Below, one piece after another: positions 39,893 through 48,518 of a stretch of 64,000 bases of DNA. The stretch covers positions 310,001 through 374,000 of the forward strand of contig NZ_JAEPBG010000004.1 of the NCBI RefSeq assembly GCF_016632335.1. Direction: 5' to 3'. Made by a program: the position numbers and the translations under genes. The stretch comes from Noviherbaspirillum pedocola (lineage in GTDB: Bacteria; Pseudomonadota; Gammaproteobacteria; Burkholderiales; Burkholderiaceae_D). A model generated the notes under the pieces. The model saw nothing but the letters and a program-made list of their open reading frames with translations. It had not been told where the DNA came from and did not search any database. Every line of letters starts with the position of its first letter. The first letter of the stretch is position 1.

Positions 39893-41194
39893 CTACGGAT
39901 GCGTTGAATGCGATGGCTGATGCGCATGCTCATGCGCGCCGCAGCCGCGGTGTATCGTGCAACGGTGCTCGGTGACGACGGTGATGCGTCCGCGCTTGAT
40001 GACCCACAGCCGCGGCGGAATATCCAGCAGCGCGTCCGCAACCTGGAAGGTGTCGAGGATCACGAAATCGGCATTCCTGCCCACGGCAATGCCATAGTCG
40101 GCGCCCAGGCCGATCGCGGCGGCCGCGTTGCGCGTGCCCATGTCGAGAATCGCAGCCTGATGCTCGGGCGTGCCGAACTGCACTACATGCGCCAGCATGT
40201 TGCCGATCTGGAGCATGTCGGCCGTGCCGAAGGGTGTGAAGGCATTGCGGATGTTGTTCGACGAATAGGCTACGTTCACGCCGCCCTGGTGCAGCGCGCG
40301 CACCGGCGTCAGGCCGCGCCGCGGGTTGGCTTCGTCGCGCCGTCCGCCGAGGTAAAGATCGGTGGCGGGCAAGGTGACGATGCTGATCTGCGCCTCGCGC
40401 AGCAATGCGACGATGGGCTCGAGCTCGCTCGGCGGCAGGGCGCCCAGGCTGGTGACATGGCCCAGCGAAACGCGCCCCTGGTAGCCGCATTCGAGGGTTC
40501 TCCTGGCGATGTACTCGGTGGCGGCAAAGCGCTGGTCGGCGCGGTCGTCGGCGAAGTCGGCATGCATGTCCACCGGCGCGTCATAACGCAGCGCCATCTC
40601 GAAGACCAGGTCGATATGGCGCTGCGTGTCTTCCCAGTTCAGTTCGTTGTAGGGGCAACCGCCGACCACGTCCGCGCCCAGGTCCATCGCCTGTTGCATC
40701 AGCGCCAGCGTGCCCTCGGACTTCAGGATGCCTTCCTGCGGAAAGGCGACAATCTGCAGATCAAGCAGATCGGCATAGTCGTTGCGCAGCTCGAGCAGGG
40801 TTTCGACGCCGATCAGGCCCTGGATCAGATCGACATCCGGATGCGCGCGGATTGCGGTGGTGCCATTCTTCACCGCGCGATCGAGCACGGCGCGCGAGCG
40901 CTCCAGCACATCGCCGCGCTCCTGCTTGCCCTTCAGGATGCCGGTGACGCGGATCGCTTCCTCAAGCGTGCCGAAGCGCGACGGCAGGCGCCGGTGCAGC
41001 AAGGCCTTGTCCAGGTGCAGATGCGGCTCGACGAGCCCGGGTATCGCGGCGCGGCCGCCGGCTTCGATGAGCCTATCCGCCTCGACATCGATACCCGGCT
41101 CGATCGCGGCGATGCGTCCGTCGCGCACTGCGATGTCCACCAGCGGACCTTCGTCATCGATGCGCACCTGCCTGACCAGTAAATCGACTTTCAT
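39893..41194 (-). CDS. cytosine-deaminase-like amidohydrolase with altered active site
   Basis: 433 residues, AAGGAG before the ATG. The TIM-barrel amidohydrolase pattern is clear: IPGLVEPHLHLDKALL (HxH), GTTAIRAHPD, PVDMHADFADDRADQR, SLGHVTSLG, then YSSNNIRNAFTPFGTADML. Compared from memory with E. coli CodA, the His ligands are kept but the segment HCDEIDDE is HADFADDR (catalytic Glu217 becomes Phe) and GHDDVFDP is SSNNIRNA (metal-binding Asp313 becomes Asn). Cytosine deamination is therefore unlikely; another amide or none may be hydrolysed. The C-terminus is His-rich (HRCTIHRGCGAHEHAHQPSH). Middle gene of the DUF1097 operon. Confidence 0.88.
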   Translation of the reverse strand: MKVDLLVRQVRIDDEGPLVDIAVRDGRIAAIEPGIDVEADRLIEAGGRAAIPGLVEPHLHLDKALLHRRLPSRFGTLEEAIRVTGILKGKQERGDVLERSRAVLDRAVKNGTTAIRAHPDVDLIQGLIGVETLLELRNDYADLLDLQIVAFPQEGILKSEGTLALMQQAMDLGADVVGGCPYNELNWEDTQRHIDLVFEMALRYDAPVDMHADFADDRADQRFAATEYIARRTLECGYQGRVSLGHVTSLGALPPSELEPIVALLREAQISIVTLPATDLYLGGRRDEANPRRGLTPVRALHQGGVNVAYSSNNIRNAFTPFGTADMLQIGNMLAHVVQFGTPEHQAAILDMGTRNAAAAIGLGADYGIAVGRNADFVILDTFQVADALLDIPPRLWVIKRGRITVVTEHRCTIHRGCGAHEHAHQPSHSTHP

Positions 41195-41245
41195 GCTTGT
41201 CTCCTTCGTTATGCGCCGCTTATCGCGGTCTTGGATCAAGGCGCG

Positions 41246-42922
41246 CTACAGCCCGAGCGCGCGGCCGTCGCTGCGTGGATCGTGCGCCCCGGTCATCGTG
41301 CCGCTGGCGCGATCGATCACGATGGCGCCAGGATGCCCGGCCAGCGGACTCTGCGCCGGCAGCACGCTGGTCTCATGGCCGCGGCTTTCGAGTTCAGCGA
41401 AGACATCGGCGCCGGCGTCGCGTTCCAGCTTCAGCGTGTCGCGGCTGTCCGAGAAGGTGCGGCCGAGCAGAAAGCGTGGACGCGACAATGCCGTGAGCGG
41501 GTCCATACCGTAGTCGATCATCCGGGTCAGGATGGCGGCAAGCGTCTGCGGCTGCCCATCCGCGCCCTGGGTGCCGTATAGCAAGCGCGGCGCGCCCTCG
41601 CGCAGGTAGATGCCGGGATTGAGCGTGTGAAACGGCCGCTTGCCTGGAGCGATGCAATTCGGATGCGCGGGGTTCAGGGAAAATGCCGCGCCGCGGTTGT
41701 GCCAGATGACGCCGGTGTCCCCGGCCATCACACCGCTGCCCCAGTCGAAATAAATCGTTTGCAACATCGACACCGCGTTGCCATGCTCATCCGCCGCGGC
41801 AACGAAGGCGGTGTCGCCGGGACGGAAGGGATGCGGCCATGGCCGTGCGCGGGCCGGGTCGACGCGCGCGGCGGCGCGATCCAGCGCATCGGCGCCGAGC
41901 AGACGCTCGCATGGCACCGCAGCGAAGTCGGGATCAGCCAGGCAGCGGTCACGATCGATGAAGGCAAGTTTCACCGCCTCGACCAGCAGGTGGTAATAGT
42001 CGGCGCTGCCTTCCGGCACCGAGGCCAGGTCGAAGCGTTCCAGGATGCCCATGATTTCCAGCGTGGTCACGCCCTGGGTCGGCGGCTGATGCGCCAGCAG
42101 CAGGCCGCCGCGATACGGCTGCGCCAGCGGCGGCTCGATGCGTGCACGGGTGGCGGCAAGGTCGGCAGCGGTGAGCGGCGAACCGGCTTCGCGCAAGCCC
42201 TGTGCCATGCGCTCGGCAAGCTGACCCTCATAGAAATCACGGTAGCCGCGCTCGGCCAAGGTTTCCAGCGTGCGGGCCAGTCGAGGTTGGCTGAACGCTT
42301 CACCGACCCGGGGCGCCGCGCCTTGCCCATGAAAGGCAGTGCGCACGCCGGGCAAGGCATCGAGTTCGCCTGCGCGGTAGCGCAGCCAGAAATCGGCGGA
42401 AGGCGTATGCGGGAAGCCGTCGCGGGCCAGCGCAATGGCCGGCGCCAGCAGGTCCGACCAGGAAAGCTTGCCGCCGAGCCGATCCCGGCTGTATTCAAAG
42501 GCCTGGCCGAGCGCATCGACATTGCCGGCGGTGGTCAGCATCGATTGCGGCCCGCGTTGCGGTATTGCCTCCATGCCATTCAGCCACGGCGGCAACCTCG
42601 ATGCGGCCTGGCCGATGCCGGAAATCGTCACGACCTTGCCGGCGGCATCGCTGATGAGCAGAAAGCCGTCGCCGCCCAGGCCGGTGAAATGCGGATACGT
42701 CACCGCCAGGCAAGCGGCGATGGCAATCGATGCCTCGACGGCATTGCCGCCAGCGGCCAGCACATCGAGGCCGGCCCGGGACGCCAGCTCGTGCGGGCTG
42801 GTCACCATCGCCCGTTGCGAGCGGGCCAGCCGCGGCGCTGCTTCGGACTGCGGCGTCGTTACTGCTGCGCGGTCCATGACTACGTTGTCTTCGATATCGT
42901 CGGCTTGCATGGCGTTTTCCAT
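41246..42922 (-). CDS. gamma-glutamyltransferase-like Ntn hydrolase (second copy)
   Basis: 558 residues, no signal peptide. GGT landmarks: GLDVLAAGGNAVEASIAIAA, HFTGLGGDGFLLI, nucleophile region RPGDTAFVAAADEHGNAVSM (Thr in GDTAF), NRGAAFSLNPAHPNCIAPGK and GTQGADGQPQ. It differs from the copy at 27977 in most blocks, so it is an old paralog. First gene of an operon with the amidohydrolase and DUF1097 protein, divergent from a LysR gene. HpxW-like oxamate hydrolase or a gamma-glutamyl amide hydrolase are possible. Starts at 42922 or 42910; neither has a strong Shine-Dalgarno. Confidence 0.88.
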   Translation of the reverse strand: MENAMQADDIEDNVVMDRAAVTTPQSEAAPRLARSQRAMVTSPHELASRAGLDVLAAGGNAVEASIAIAACLAVTYPHFTGLGGDGFLLISDAAGKVVTISGIGQAASRLPPWLNGMEAIPQRGPQSMLTTAGNVDALGQAFEYSRDRLGGKLSWSDLLAPAIALARDGFPHTPSADFWLRYRAGELDALPGVRTAFHGQGAAPRVGEAFSQPRLARTLETLAERGYRDFYEGQLAERMAQGLREAGSPLTAADLAATRARIEPPLAQPYRGGLLLAHQPPTQGVTTLEIMGILERFDLASVPEGSADYYHLLVEAVKLAFIDRDRCLADPDFAAVPCERLLGADALDRAAARVDPARARPWPHPFRPGDTAFVAAADEHGNAVSMLQTIYFDWGSGVMAGDTGVIWHNRGAAFSLNPAHPNCIAPGKRPFHTLNPGIYLREGAPRLLYGTQGADGQPQTLAAILTRMIDYGMDPLTALSRPRFLLGRTFSDSRDTLKLERDAGADVFAELESRGHETSVLPAQSPLAGHPGAIVIDRASGTMTGAHDPRSDGRALGL

Positions 42923-43053
42923 CAGATGCGTGATTGAACGTATGACGCAATGTAGGAAACCGGGCACTATCTGTCTACGCGCGCAGGCATATACGCCGCA
43001 TTCACCGCATGAATGGGGATACTGCCGCGGCGCGCATTACCGATATCATCGCC

Positions 43054-43962
43054 ATGAACCTCAGTTCCGTAGACCTCAACCTGCTGGCAGCCTTCAATGC
43101 GCTGGCCCGGGAACGCAATGTCACGCTGGCAGCCAACCGCCTTGGCCTTTCCCAGCCGGCGATGAGCAATGCGCTGGCACGCCTGCGCAAGCTGTTCAAC
43201 GATCCGCTGTTCGTGCGCACCGTTGCCGGCATGCAGCCCACGCCTTATGCGCAACAGCTGGAAGACCCGATCGCGCGCGCCTGCGAACTGCTCGAAGCCG
43301 CGCTGCAGATCGATGCCGGCTTTGACCCGGCAACGACCACGCGCAAGGCTTTCACCTTCTATCTTTCCGAGATCGGCGAAATCGTGTTCCTGCCGAAGAT
43401 CCTGATTGGCCTGCAGCAGCGCGCACCGGGCATCAGCGTGAAGGTCAGCCGCGTGCCCGAGCACGGGCCGCAGGCGGCGATGGAAGCCGGTGAGGTCGAT
43501 CTCGCCATCGGCATCTTTCCCGGCCTCAAGGCCGGCTTTTATCAGCAGCGGCTTTATGGCGATCGCTTCGTGTGCATTGCGCGGCGCGGCAAGACATCGC
43601 GCAGGTCGGCGCTGAGTCTGGAGGAATATGTCAGCGCCGCACATGCGGTGGTGGCTTCGACCGGCACCGGGCACGATACCGCGGTGGAGCGCATTCTCTG
43701 GAAGCAGCGGCTGCATCGCAGGATCGCGGTGACGGTGCCGCATTTCATGGCGTTGCCAACCATCGTGGCGCAGACCGATGCGATCGCCACCATCCCGTCG
43801 CGCATGGCGGCGGCATTGACCGGATTGACGAACATCGAGGTGCTAGAGGCGCCGGTTCCGTTTCCGCGCATGGAGATACGGCAGCACTGGCATGAACGCT
43901 TCCATCACGACGCCGCCAACCGCTGGCTGCGCGAACTGATCAACAGCCTGCTCCGCGAATAG
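43054..43962 (+). CDS. LysR family regulator (NodD-like subgroup)
   Basis: 302 residues. Helix-turn-helix with SVDLNLLAAFNALARERNVT and LAANRLGLSQPAMSNALARL, the NodD/NahR-type N-terminus, then an effector domain (FYLSEIGEIVFLPKIL, MEAGEVDLAIGIFP). Divergent from the GGT-amidohydrolase-DUF1097 operon with about 130 nt between starts, so it is the likely regulator of that operon. The inducer is probably the operon's substrate. The ATG at 43054 fits the family start. Confidence 0.92.
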   Translation: MNLSSVDLNLLAAFNALARERNVTLAANRLGLSQPAMSNALARLRKLFNDPLFVRTVAGMQPTPYAQQLEDPIARACELLEAALQIDAGFDPATTTRKAFTFYLSEIGEIVFLPKILIGLQQRAPGISVKVSRVPEHGPQAAMEAGEVDLAIGIFPGLKAGFYQQRLYGDRFVCIARRGKTSRRSALSLEEYVSAAHAVVASTGTGHDTAVERILWKQRLHRRIAVTVPHFMALPTIVAQTDAIATIPSRMAAALTGLTNIEVLEAPVPFPRMEIRQHWHERFHHDAANRWLRELINSLLRE

Positions 43963-44080
43963 CCGATCGCTTGCCCTTCGCCCCGCGCAAGCCGCGCACG
44001 AGTTCATTGCGCTGCATTTCATCTACGGGCACTACAATGCCAGCGCCCGTCACAACACATACCGAAAAGGAGATGACCGC

Positions 44081-45343
44081 ATGACCCTGCCCACCGCTTC
44101 CCTCGCACGTTTTTCACGCCTGGTACGTACTCTGCCCGCGCTGCTTGCAGCAGGTGTCCTTGTTTCCGCGCATGCCGGCCAGCCGGACGACAAGCTGCTC
44201 GGCGCGGCGCGTGCGGCCCAGCCGGCACTGATCGCATCGCTGAAGGACATGGTGATGATCGAATCCGGCAGCAACGATGCGGCCGGCCTGGCGAAGATGG
44301 CGGCCTACACCGAGAAGCGCCTGCAGGCTCTGGGCGCGCAGACCGAGACGCGCAAGGCCGGCGAAGGTCCGGGCAGCATTGTCATCGGCCGCTTCACCGG
44401 CACCGGCAAGGGACGCATCATGCTGATTGCGCACATGGATACGGTGTACCGCGAAGGCGTGCTGCAGACACAGCCGTGGCGCATCGAAGGCAATCGCATC
44501 TACGGTCCCGGCATCGCTGATGACAAGGGCGGGATCGCGGTGATCCTGCATGCGCTGCAAATCCTCAACGATGCCGGCTGGCGCGATTACGCGAAGATCA
44601 CGGTGCTGTTCAATTCCGATGAAGAAACCGGTTCGCGCGGATCGGGCGAGCTGATCGCCACGCTGGCCGCCGAGCATGACGAGGTGCTGTCCTGCGAGCC
44701 TTCGTCGGCGGCGCCGGAATCGCTGCTGCTCGGCGCCAGCGGTACCGGCACCGTGCATCTGAAGGTGCATGGCAAGAGCGCGCATGCCGGCGTGAATCCG
44801 CAACTGGGCCGCAACGCGCTGATCGAGTTGTCGCATCAGTTGCTGCAGACCGAGGACGTCGCGAAGTCGGTGCCCGGCACGCAGCTGAACTGGACGCTGT
44901 CGCGCGCCGGCAGCGTGGTGAACCAGATTCCCGAGAACGCGTCGGCAGAAGGCGACATGCGCCTGACTGCGCCGGACGGCTTCGACCGCATGGAAACGGC
45001 GCTGGCGCAACGCATCAAGAATCGTCGCGTGCCCGATACCGAAACCACCGTCACCATCGATCGCGGCCGGCCGCCCTTCCTCGGCAACGCGGCTTCACGC
45101 GCGCTGGCGCAGCAGGGCCAGGCCATCTATGCCGAGCTCGACCGGCCATTGACGCTGGTGGACATGATCGGCGGCGCGACCGATGCCGGCTTCGCCGCGC
45201 GCTCGGGCAAGGCGACCGTGCTGGAGAGTTTCGGCCTGCCGGGCGCCGGCTATCATGCGCGTGATGAATACATCGTCACCGACGGCATCGTGCCGCGCCT
45301 GTACCTGATGACGCGCATGCTGCAGGAGCTGGGCAAGCGCTGA
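44081..45343 (+). CDS. exported M20 metallopeptidase, glutamate carboxypeptidase (CPG2)-like
   Basis: 420 residues with a signal peptide (LPALLAAGVLVSAHA). The di-zinc site of carboxypeptidase G2-type enzymes is intact: LIAHMDTVY (His, Asp), GPGIADDKGG (bridging Asp), NSDEETGS (catalytic Glu pair), CEPSS (Glu) and GAGYHARDE (His). The dimerisation domain GTGTVHLKVHGKSAHAGVNP is typical. These periplasmic enzymes remove C-terminal Glu from folates or N-acyl peptides. GGAG precedes the ATG. It sits beside the LysR/GGT/amidohydrolase group, in keeping with glutamyl-compound breakdown. Confidence 0.92.
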   Translation: MTLPTASLARFSRLVRTLPALLAAGVLVSAHAGQPDDKLLGAARAAQPALIASLKDMVMIESGSNDAAGLAKMAAYTEKRLQALGAQTETRKAGEGPGSIVIGRFTGTGKGRIMLIAHMDTVYREGVLQTQPWRIEGNRIYGPGIADDKGGIAVILHALQILNDAGWRDYAKITVLFNSDEETGSRGSGELIATLAAEHDEVLSCEPSSAAPESLLLGASGTGTVHLKVHGKSAHAGVNPQLGRNALIELSHQLLQTEDVAKSVPGTQLNWTLSRAGSVVNQIPENASAEGDMRLTAPDGFDRMETALAQRIKNRRVPDTETTVTIDRGRPPFLGNAASRALAQQGQAIYAELDRPLTLVDMIGGATDAGFAARSGKATVLESFGLPGAGYHARDEYIVTDGIVPRLYLMTRMLQELGKR

Positions 45344-45673
45344 GGCAGGTACGGCGCATCGCCTCGAAGACTGGAACGATGGAATCATCACCTCGGAGCT
45401 TGGGCTGACGAAGGAAGCCCAATATGCTGAAGGCCCGCAGGCGTTTGATGTTGCGCTTGACAGCCAGCCCTTTCAAGGTCCACGCTCGGCAACTGCTGAT
45501 TGGCTGTAATGGCACTACGCTGCAGGGGCGCGTCGCTACGGCCAGGGTACGGGACATTCAGGTCTAATGCGTTTGGCAGCAGGCAAAGTTCGCAGGTATA
45601 GGGAAGCGGCTTACGTACTGATACTGGTCCTGCCTTTGCAGTTGCCGTTGCAGTTGCAGCTGGTTTTGGCTTT

Positions 45674-45909
45674 TGTCGTTGCTTTCAATCCCGTTGATCG
45701 CGCCGTGGCGCCGGGCCCTGAAGCGGATAAGGTGCGGCGTCTGTCTGAGCGAAGCGCAGCGCAGCGTAGCGAGTTTAGCCGCGCCCCGCTTCAGGGTTCG
45801 GCGACACGGGTACCCCCGAAGGGGGCGCGATCTCCGGGTCGCCTTTTCTTGGTTACTTCTTTTGGCGAGCAAAAGAAGTAACCCGGCTGCTGGGCCGGGA
45901 CCCGGCTAG
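45674..45909 (+). repeat. 236-nt inverted repeat, left arm
   Basis: Aligns base for base, with scattered mismatches, to the reverse complement of 46071-46306. Shared blocks include GAGCGAAGCGCAGC, GTAGCGAGTTTAGCCGCGCC and TACTTCTTTTGGCG, and a terminal CCGGGACCCGGCTA. Inside it GGTTACTTCTTTTG (45851-45864) and CAAAAGAAGTAACC (45870-45883) form a perfect 14-bp hairpin. Similar GC-rich elements recur in beta- and gammaproteobacterial genomes. Confidence 0.88.
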
Positions 45910-46070
45910 TTCGCCAAGTGCGATGTCCTTTTTGGGTCATCGGGCCTCGGATTTCGACCGGGCGGGCCTTTCAATCCAAGCCTCGACCAACGCGACGACG
46001 AGCAAGGCAAGAGCCTGCCCCTTCAACGGCATCACTCCGGTGACGCAAAACGTTCAGCGCCGCCTCGACC

Positions 46071-46295
46071 TAGCCGGGTCCCGGCCCGGCAGCCGGCCTA
46101 CTTCTTTTGCGCGCCAAAAGAAATAGGCAAGAAAAGGCGCCCCGGAGATTGCGCCCCGCTGCGCGGGGTTCCCGTGCCGGCGATGCCCGGAGCGGGGCGC
46201 GGCTAAACTCGCTACGCTGCGCTTCGCTCAAACAGACGCCGCACCTTTTCCCGCTCCGGGCATCGCCGGCACGGCGCAATCAACGGGGGTTAAAA

Positions 46296-46306
<11 letters not shown>
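46071..46306 (-). repeat. 236-nt inverted repeat, right arm
   Basis: Reverse-complement partner of 45674-45909, separated from it by a 161-nt unique spacer. It keeps the internal hairpin (CTACTTCTTTTG ... CAAAAGAAATAG) with slight decay and runs directly into the hexanucleotide array; the left arm has a degenerate GTTGC-rich counterpart at 45639-45663. Confidence 0.88.
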
Positions 46307-46382
<76 letters not shown>

Positions 46383-46521
46383 CCATACCCTTACTTCGCC
46401 CACCCGCCCTCATGTCGCACTACCGACGTCCTGAAAAACAATTCAAGGTCACTTTGAAAGGACTGGCTTGTCAGCCCAACCTGCGCAGCCTGCAGTGCGA
46501 AGGCGTGACGCTGAGGCACGC

Positions 46522-46938
46522 TCATGCGCCCAGCACCGTCACCACCACGGAGCGCCGCTGCGGCGCGTCGCGATGCTCCCACAGGAAAATGCCCTGCCAT
46601 GTGCCGAGCATCAGGCGCGCGCCGCCGACGGGCACGACAAGGCCAGTGTCGGACAACACGCTGCGCGCATGCGCGGCCATGTCGTCGGGCCCTTCGAGGT
46701 CGTGCCGGTAAGCCGGGTCGCCATCCGGCGCAAGCCGGCCCATGACGGTGTCGAGATCGCGCCGCACATCGGGATCGGCATTCTCGGTGATGGTCAGCGA
46801 GCAGCTGGTGTGCTGCACAAAAACATGGGCCAGACCGCATTGCAGCCCAGACTGCGCGACAGCTTTCGCAACTTCGCGGGTGATATCGCGAAAGCCGCGT
46901 CCGGTGGTGTTGAACTGGAGTATCGATTGATGTGCCAT
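46522..46938 (-). CDS. YjbQ family (UPF0047) secondary thiamine-phosphate synthase-like protein
   Basis: 138 residues. The UPF0047 signatures are present: GLAHVFVQHTSCSLTITENAD (shown partly: HVFVQHTSCSLTITEN), DDMAAHARSVL and GTWQGIFLWEHRD, which provide the His-rich site. Family members have weak thiamine-phosphate synthase activity and unknown main roles. The ATG at 46938 is chosen; an ATG at 46947 is closer to an AAGG. Nothing adjacent suggests a pathway. Confidence 0.9.
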   Translation of the reverse strand: MAHQSILQFNTTGRGFRDITREVAKAVAQSGLQCGLAHVFVQHTSCSLTITENADPDVRRDLDTVMGRLAPDGDPAYRHDLEGPDDMAAHARSVLSDTGLVVPVGGARLMLGTWQGIFLWEHRDAPQRRSVVVTVLGA

Positions 46939-47168
46939 TGCTGCCATCGCCTTATCTATTGCGCATTCATGCATGCGCTGTTCCCAAGCCGGTGCGGCGC
47001 GCTTTGATCAATATCGTGCGCTGCTACCGCGGGTAACATGTCCCGGCCTCTTCCATGGCCCGCGCTTGCCAGCCATAAAACGACAAGGCGCACCATACCG
47101 CAGAACCACCAGCCGAAGCGCCGTCCACGCCACCATGCCGCGGTCGCCCGGTGTCGACGGAGCATTTC

Positions 47169-48416
47169 GTGTATCGATTCATCAAGGGCACCTTCCGTTC
47201 CCTGGCCGGCTACAACTACCGGATGTGGGCCGCCGGCGCCCTGATTTCCAACATCGGCACCTGGATGCAGCGCACCGCCCAGGACTGGCTGGTGCTCACG
47301 CAGCTCACGCATCAGAACGCCACCGCGGTGGGCATCGTGATGTCGCTGCAGTTCGGACCAGCCTTGCTGCTGCTGCCGTTGACCGGTTATGTCACCGATC
47401 GCTTTTCGCGGCGCCGGATACTGTTCGTCACCCAATTCGCGATGAGCCTGCTTGCGCTGGGGCTGGGCCTGCTTACCCTTAGCGGGCATGTGCAGCTTTG
47501 GCAGGTTTATGTATTCGCGCTGCTGCTCGGTACCGTTACCGCCTTCGATGCGCCCGCGCGCCAGACCTTCGTCTCCGAGCTGGTCGGCGAAAGCGATCTG
47601 GCCAATGCGGTGGCGCTGAACTCCACATCCTTCAACGCCGCGCGCATGATCGGCCCGGCCGCGGCCGGCCTGTTGATCGCCTCCACCGGCACCGGCGCGG
47701 TGTTCCTCATCAATGCGGCCTCATATGGAGCGGTGCTGGCCTCGCTGGCGCTGCTGCGGCGCGGCGAGCTGCATCGTCGCGACCGGAGCCAGCGCGCGCA
47801 GGGCGGGCTGATGGCCGGGTTCCGTTATGTCGCCGGCAGGCCGGATCTGAAGGTGCTGCTGCTGATGCTGTTCCTGCTCGGCACCTTCGGCCTGAACTTC
47901 CCGATCTTCATTTCCACGATGTCGGTATCGGTATTCCATGCCGGCGCGCGTGAATACGGTTTGCTGACTTCGGCCATGGCAGTCGGCTCGGTCACTGGCG
48001 CCCTGCTGGCGGCGCGTCCGGGAAAACCCGGCATACCGCGCATCATCGGCGCGGCCGCGATTTTCGGCATCGGCTGCGCCGCGGCGGCCATGGCGAGCGC
48101 CTATGCATGGTTCGGCGCAATCCTGGTCGCCATCGGCATCTCGGCGCAGATCTTCACCACCTCGACCAACAGCCTGGTGCAATTGGCTACCGAGCCGGGC
48201 ATGCGCGGCCGGGTGATGGCAATACTGCTGGCGATCTTCTTCGGCGCGACACCGCTGGGCGCGCCAACAGTTGGCTGGGTCGCGGATCGCTTTGGTCCGC
48301 GCTGGGCCTTGGGCGTCGGCGCGGCATCGGGCATTGCGGCAGCCATCGTCGGCCTGCGCTATTTGCGCCTGGTGCGCGAACGCTCGGCCAAGGTACAAGC
48401 GCCATCGGGCGAATGA
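47169..48416 (+). CDS. MFS transporter, EntS-like (MFS_3)
   Basis: 415 residues, about 12 membrane helices. Motif A-like PLTGYVTDRFSRRRILFV between helices 2 and 3, then TAFDAPARQTFVSELVGESD and NAARMIGPAAAGLL, which are typical of the EntS/MFS_3 exporter group. Substrate unknown; relatives export siderophores or are uncharacterised. The GTG at 47169 has CGGAG 6 nt upstream; a GTG at 47151 is in frame but lacks one. Ends at a terminator shared with the convergent gene. Confidence 0.88.
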   Translation: MYRFIKGTFRSLAGYNYRMWAAGALISNIGTWMQRTAQDWLVLTQLTHQNATAVGIVMSLQFGPALLLLPLTGYVTDRFSRRRILFVTQFAMSLLALGLGLLTLSGHVQLWQVYVFALLLGTVTAFDAPARQTFVSELVGESDLANAVALNSTSFNAARMIGPAAAGLLIASTGTGAVFLINAASYGAVLASLALLRRGELHRRDRSQRAQGGLMAGFRYVAGRPDLKVLLLMLFLLGTFGLNFPIFISTMSVSVFHAGAREYGLLTSAMAVGSVTGALLAARPGKPGIPRIIGAAAIFGIGCAAAAMASAYAWFGAILVAIGISAQIFTTSTNSLVQLATEPGMRGRVMAILLAIFFGATPLGAPTVGWVADRFGPRWALGVGAASGIAAAIVGLRYLRLVRERSAKVQAPSGE

Positions 48417-48441
48417 GCGCGGCGTCGATATCCGCAAAAGA

Positions 48442-48468
48442 AAACCGGCAGCGCAGGGCTGCCGGTTT
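48442..48468. terminator. bidirectional terminator
   Basis: AAACCGGCAGC (48442-48452) pairs perfectly with GCTGCCGGTTT (48458-48468) around a 5-nt loop, between two convergent genes. Confidence 0.85.
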
Positions 48469-48518
48469 CACTTACATGTTGAAACGGGCGGGACGGCATG
48501 CCATCCCGCCCTGCCGTC

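Noticed and set aside
45567-45881. Open frame across the left inverted-repeat arm
   Set aside because: Arg/Ser/Pro-rich product arises from repeat composition; similar frames in repeats of this kind are commonly mis-annotated.
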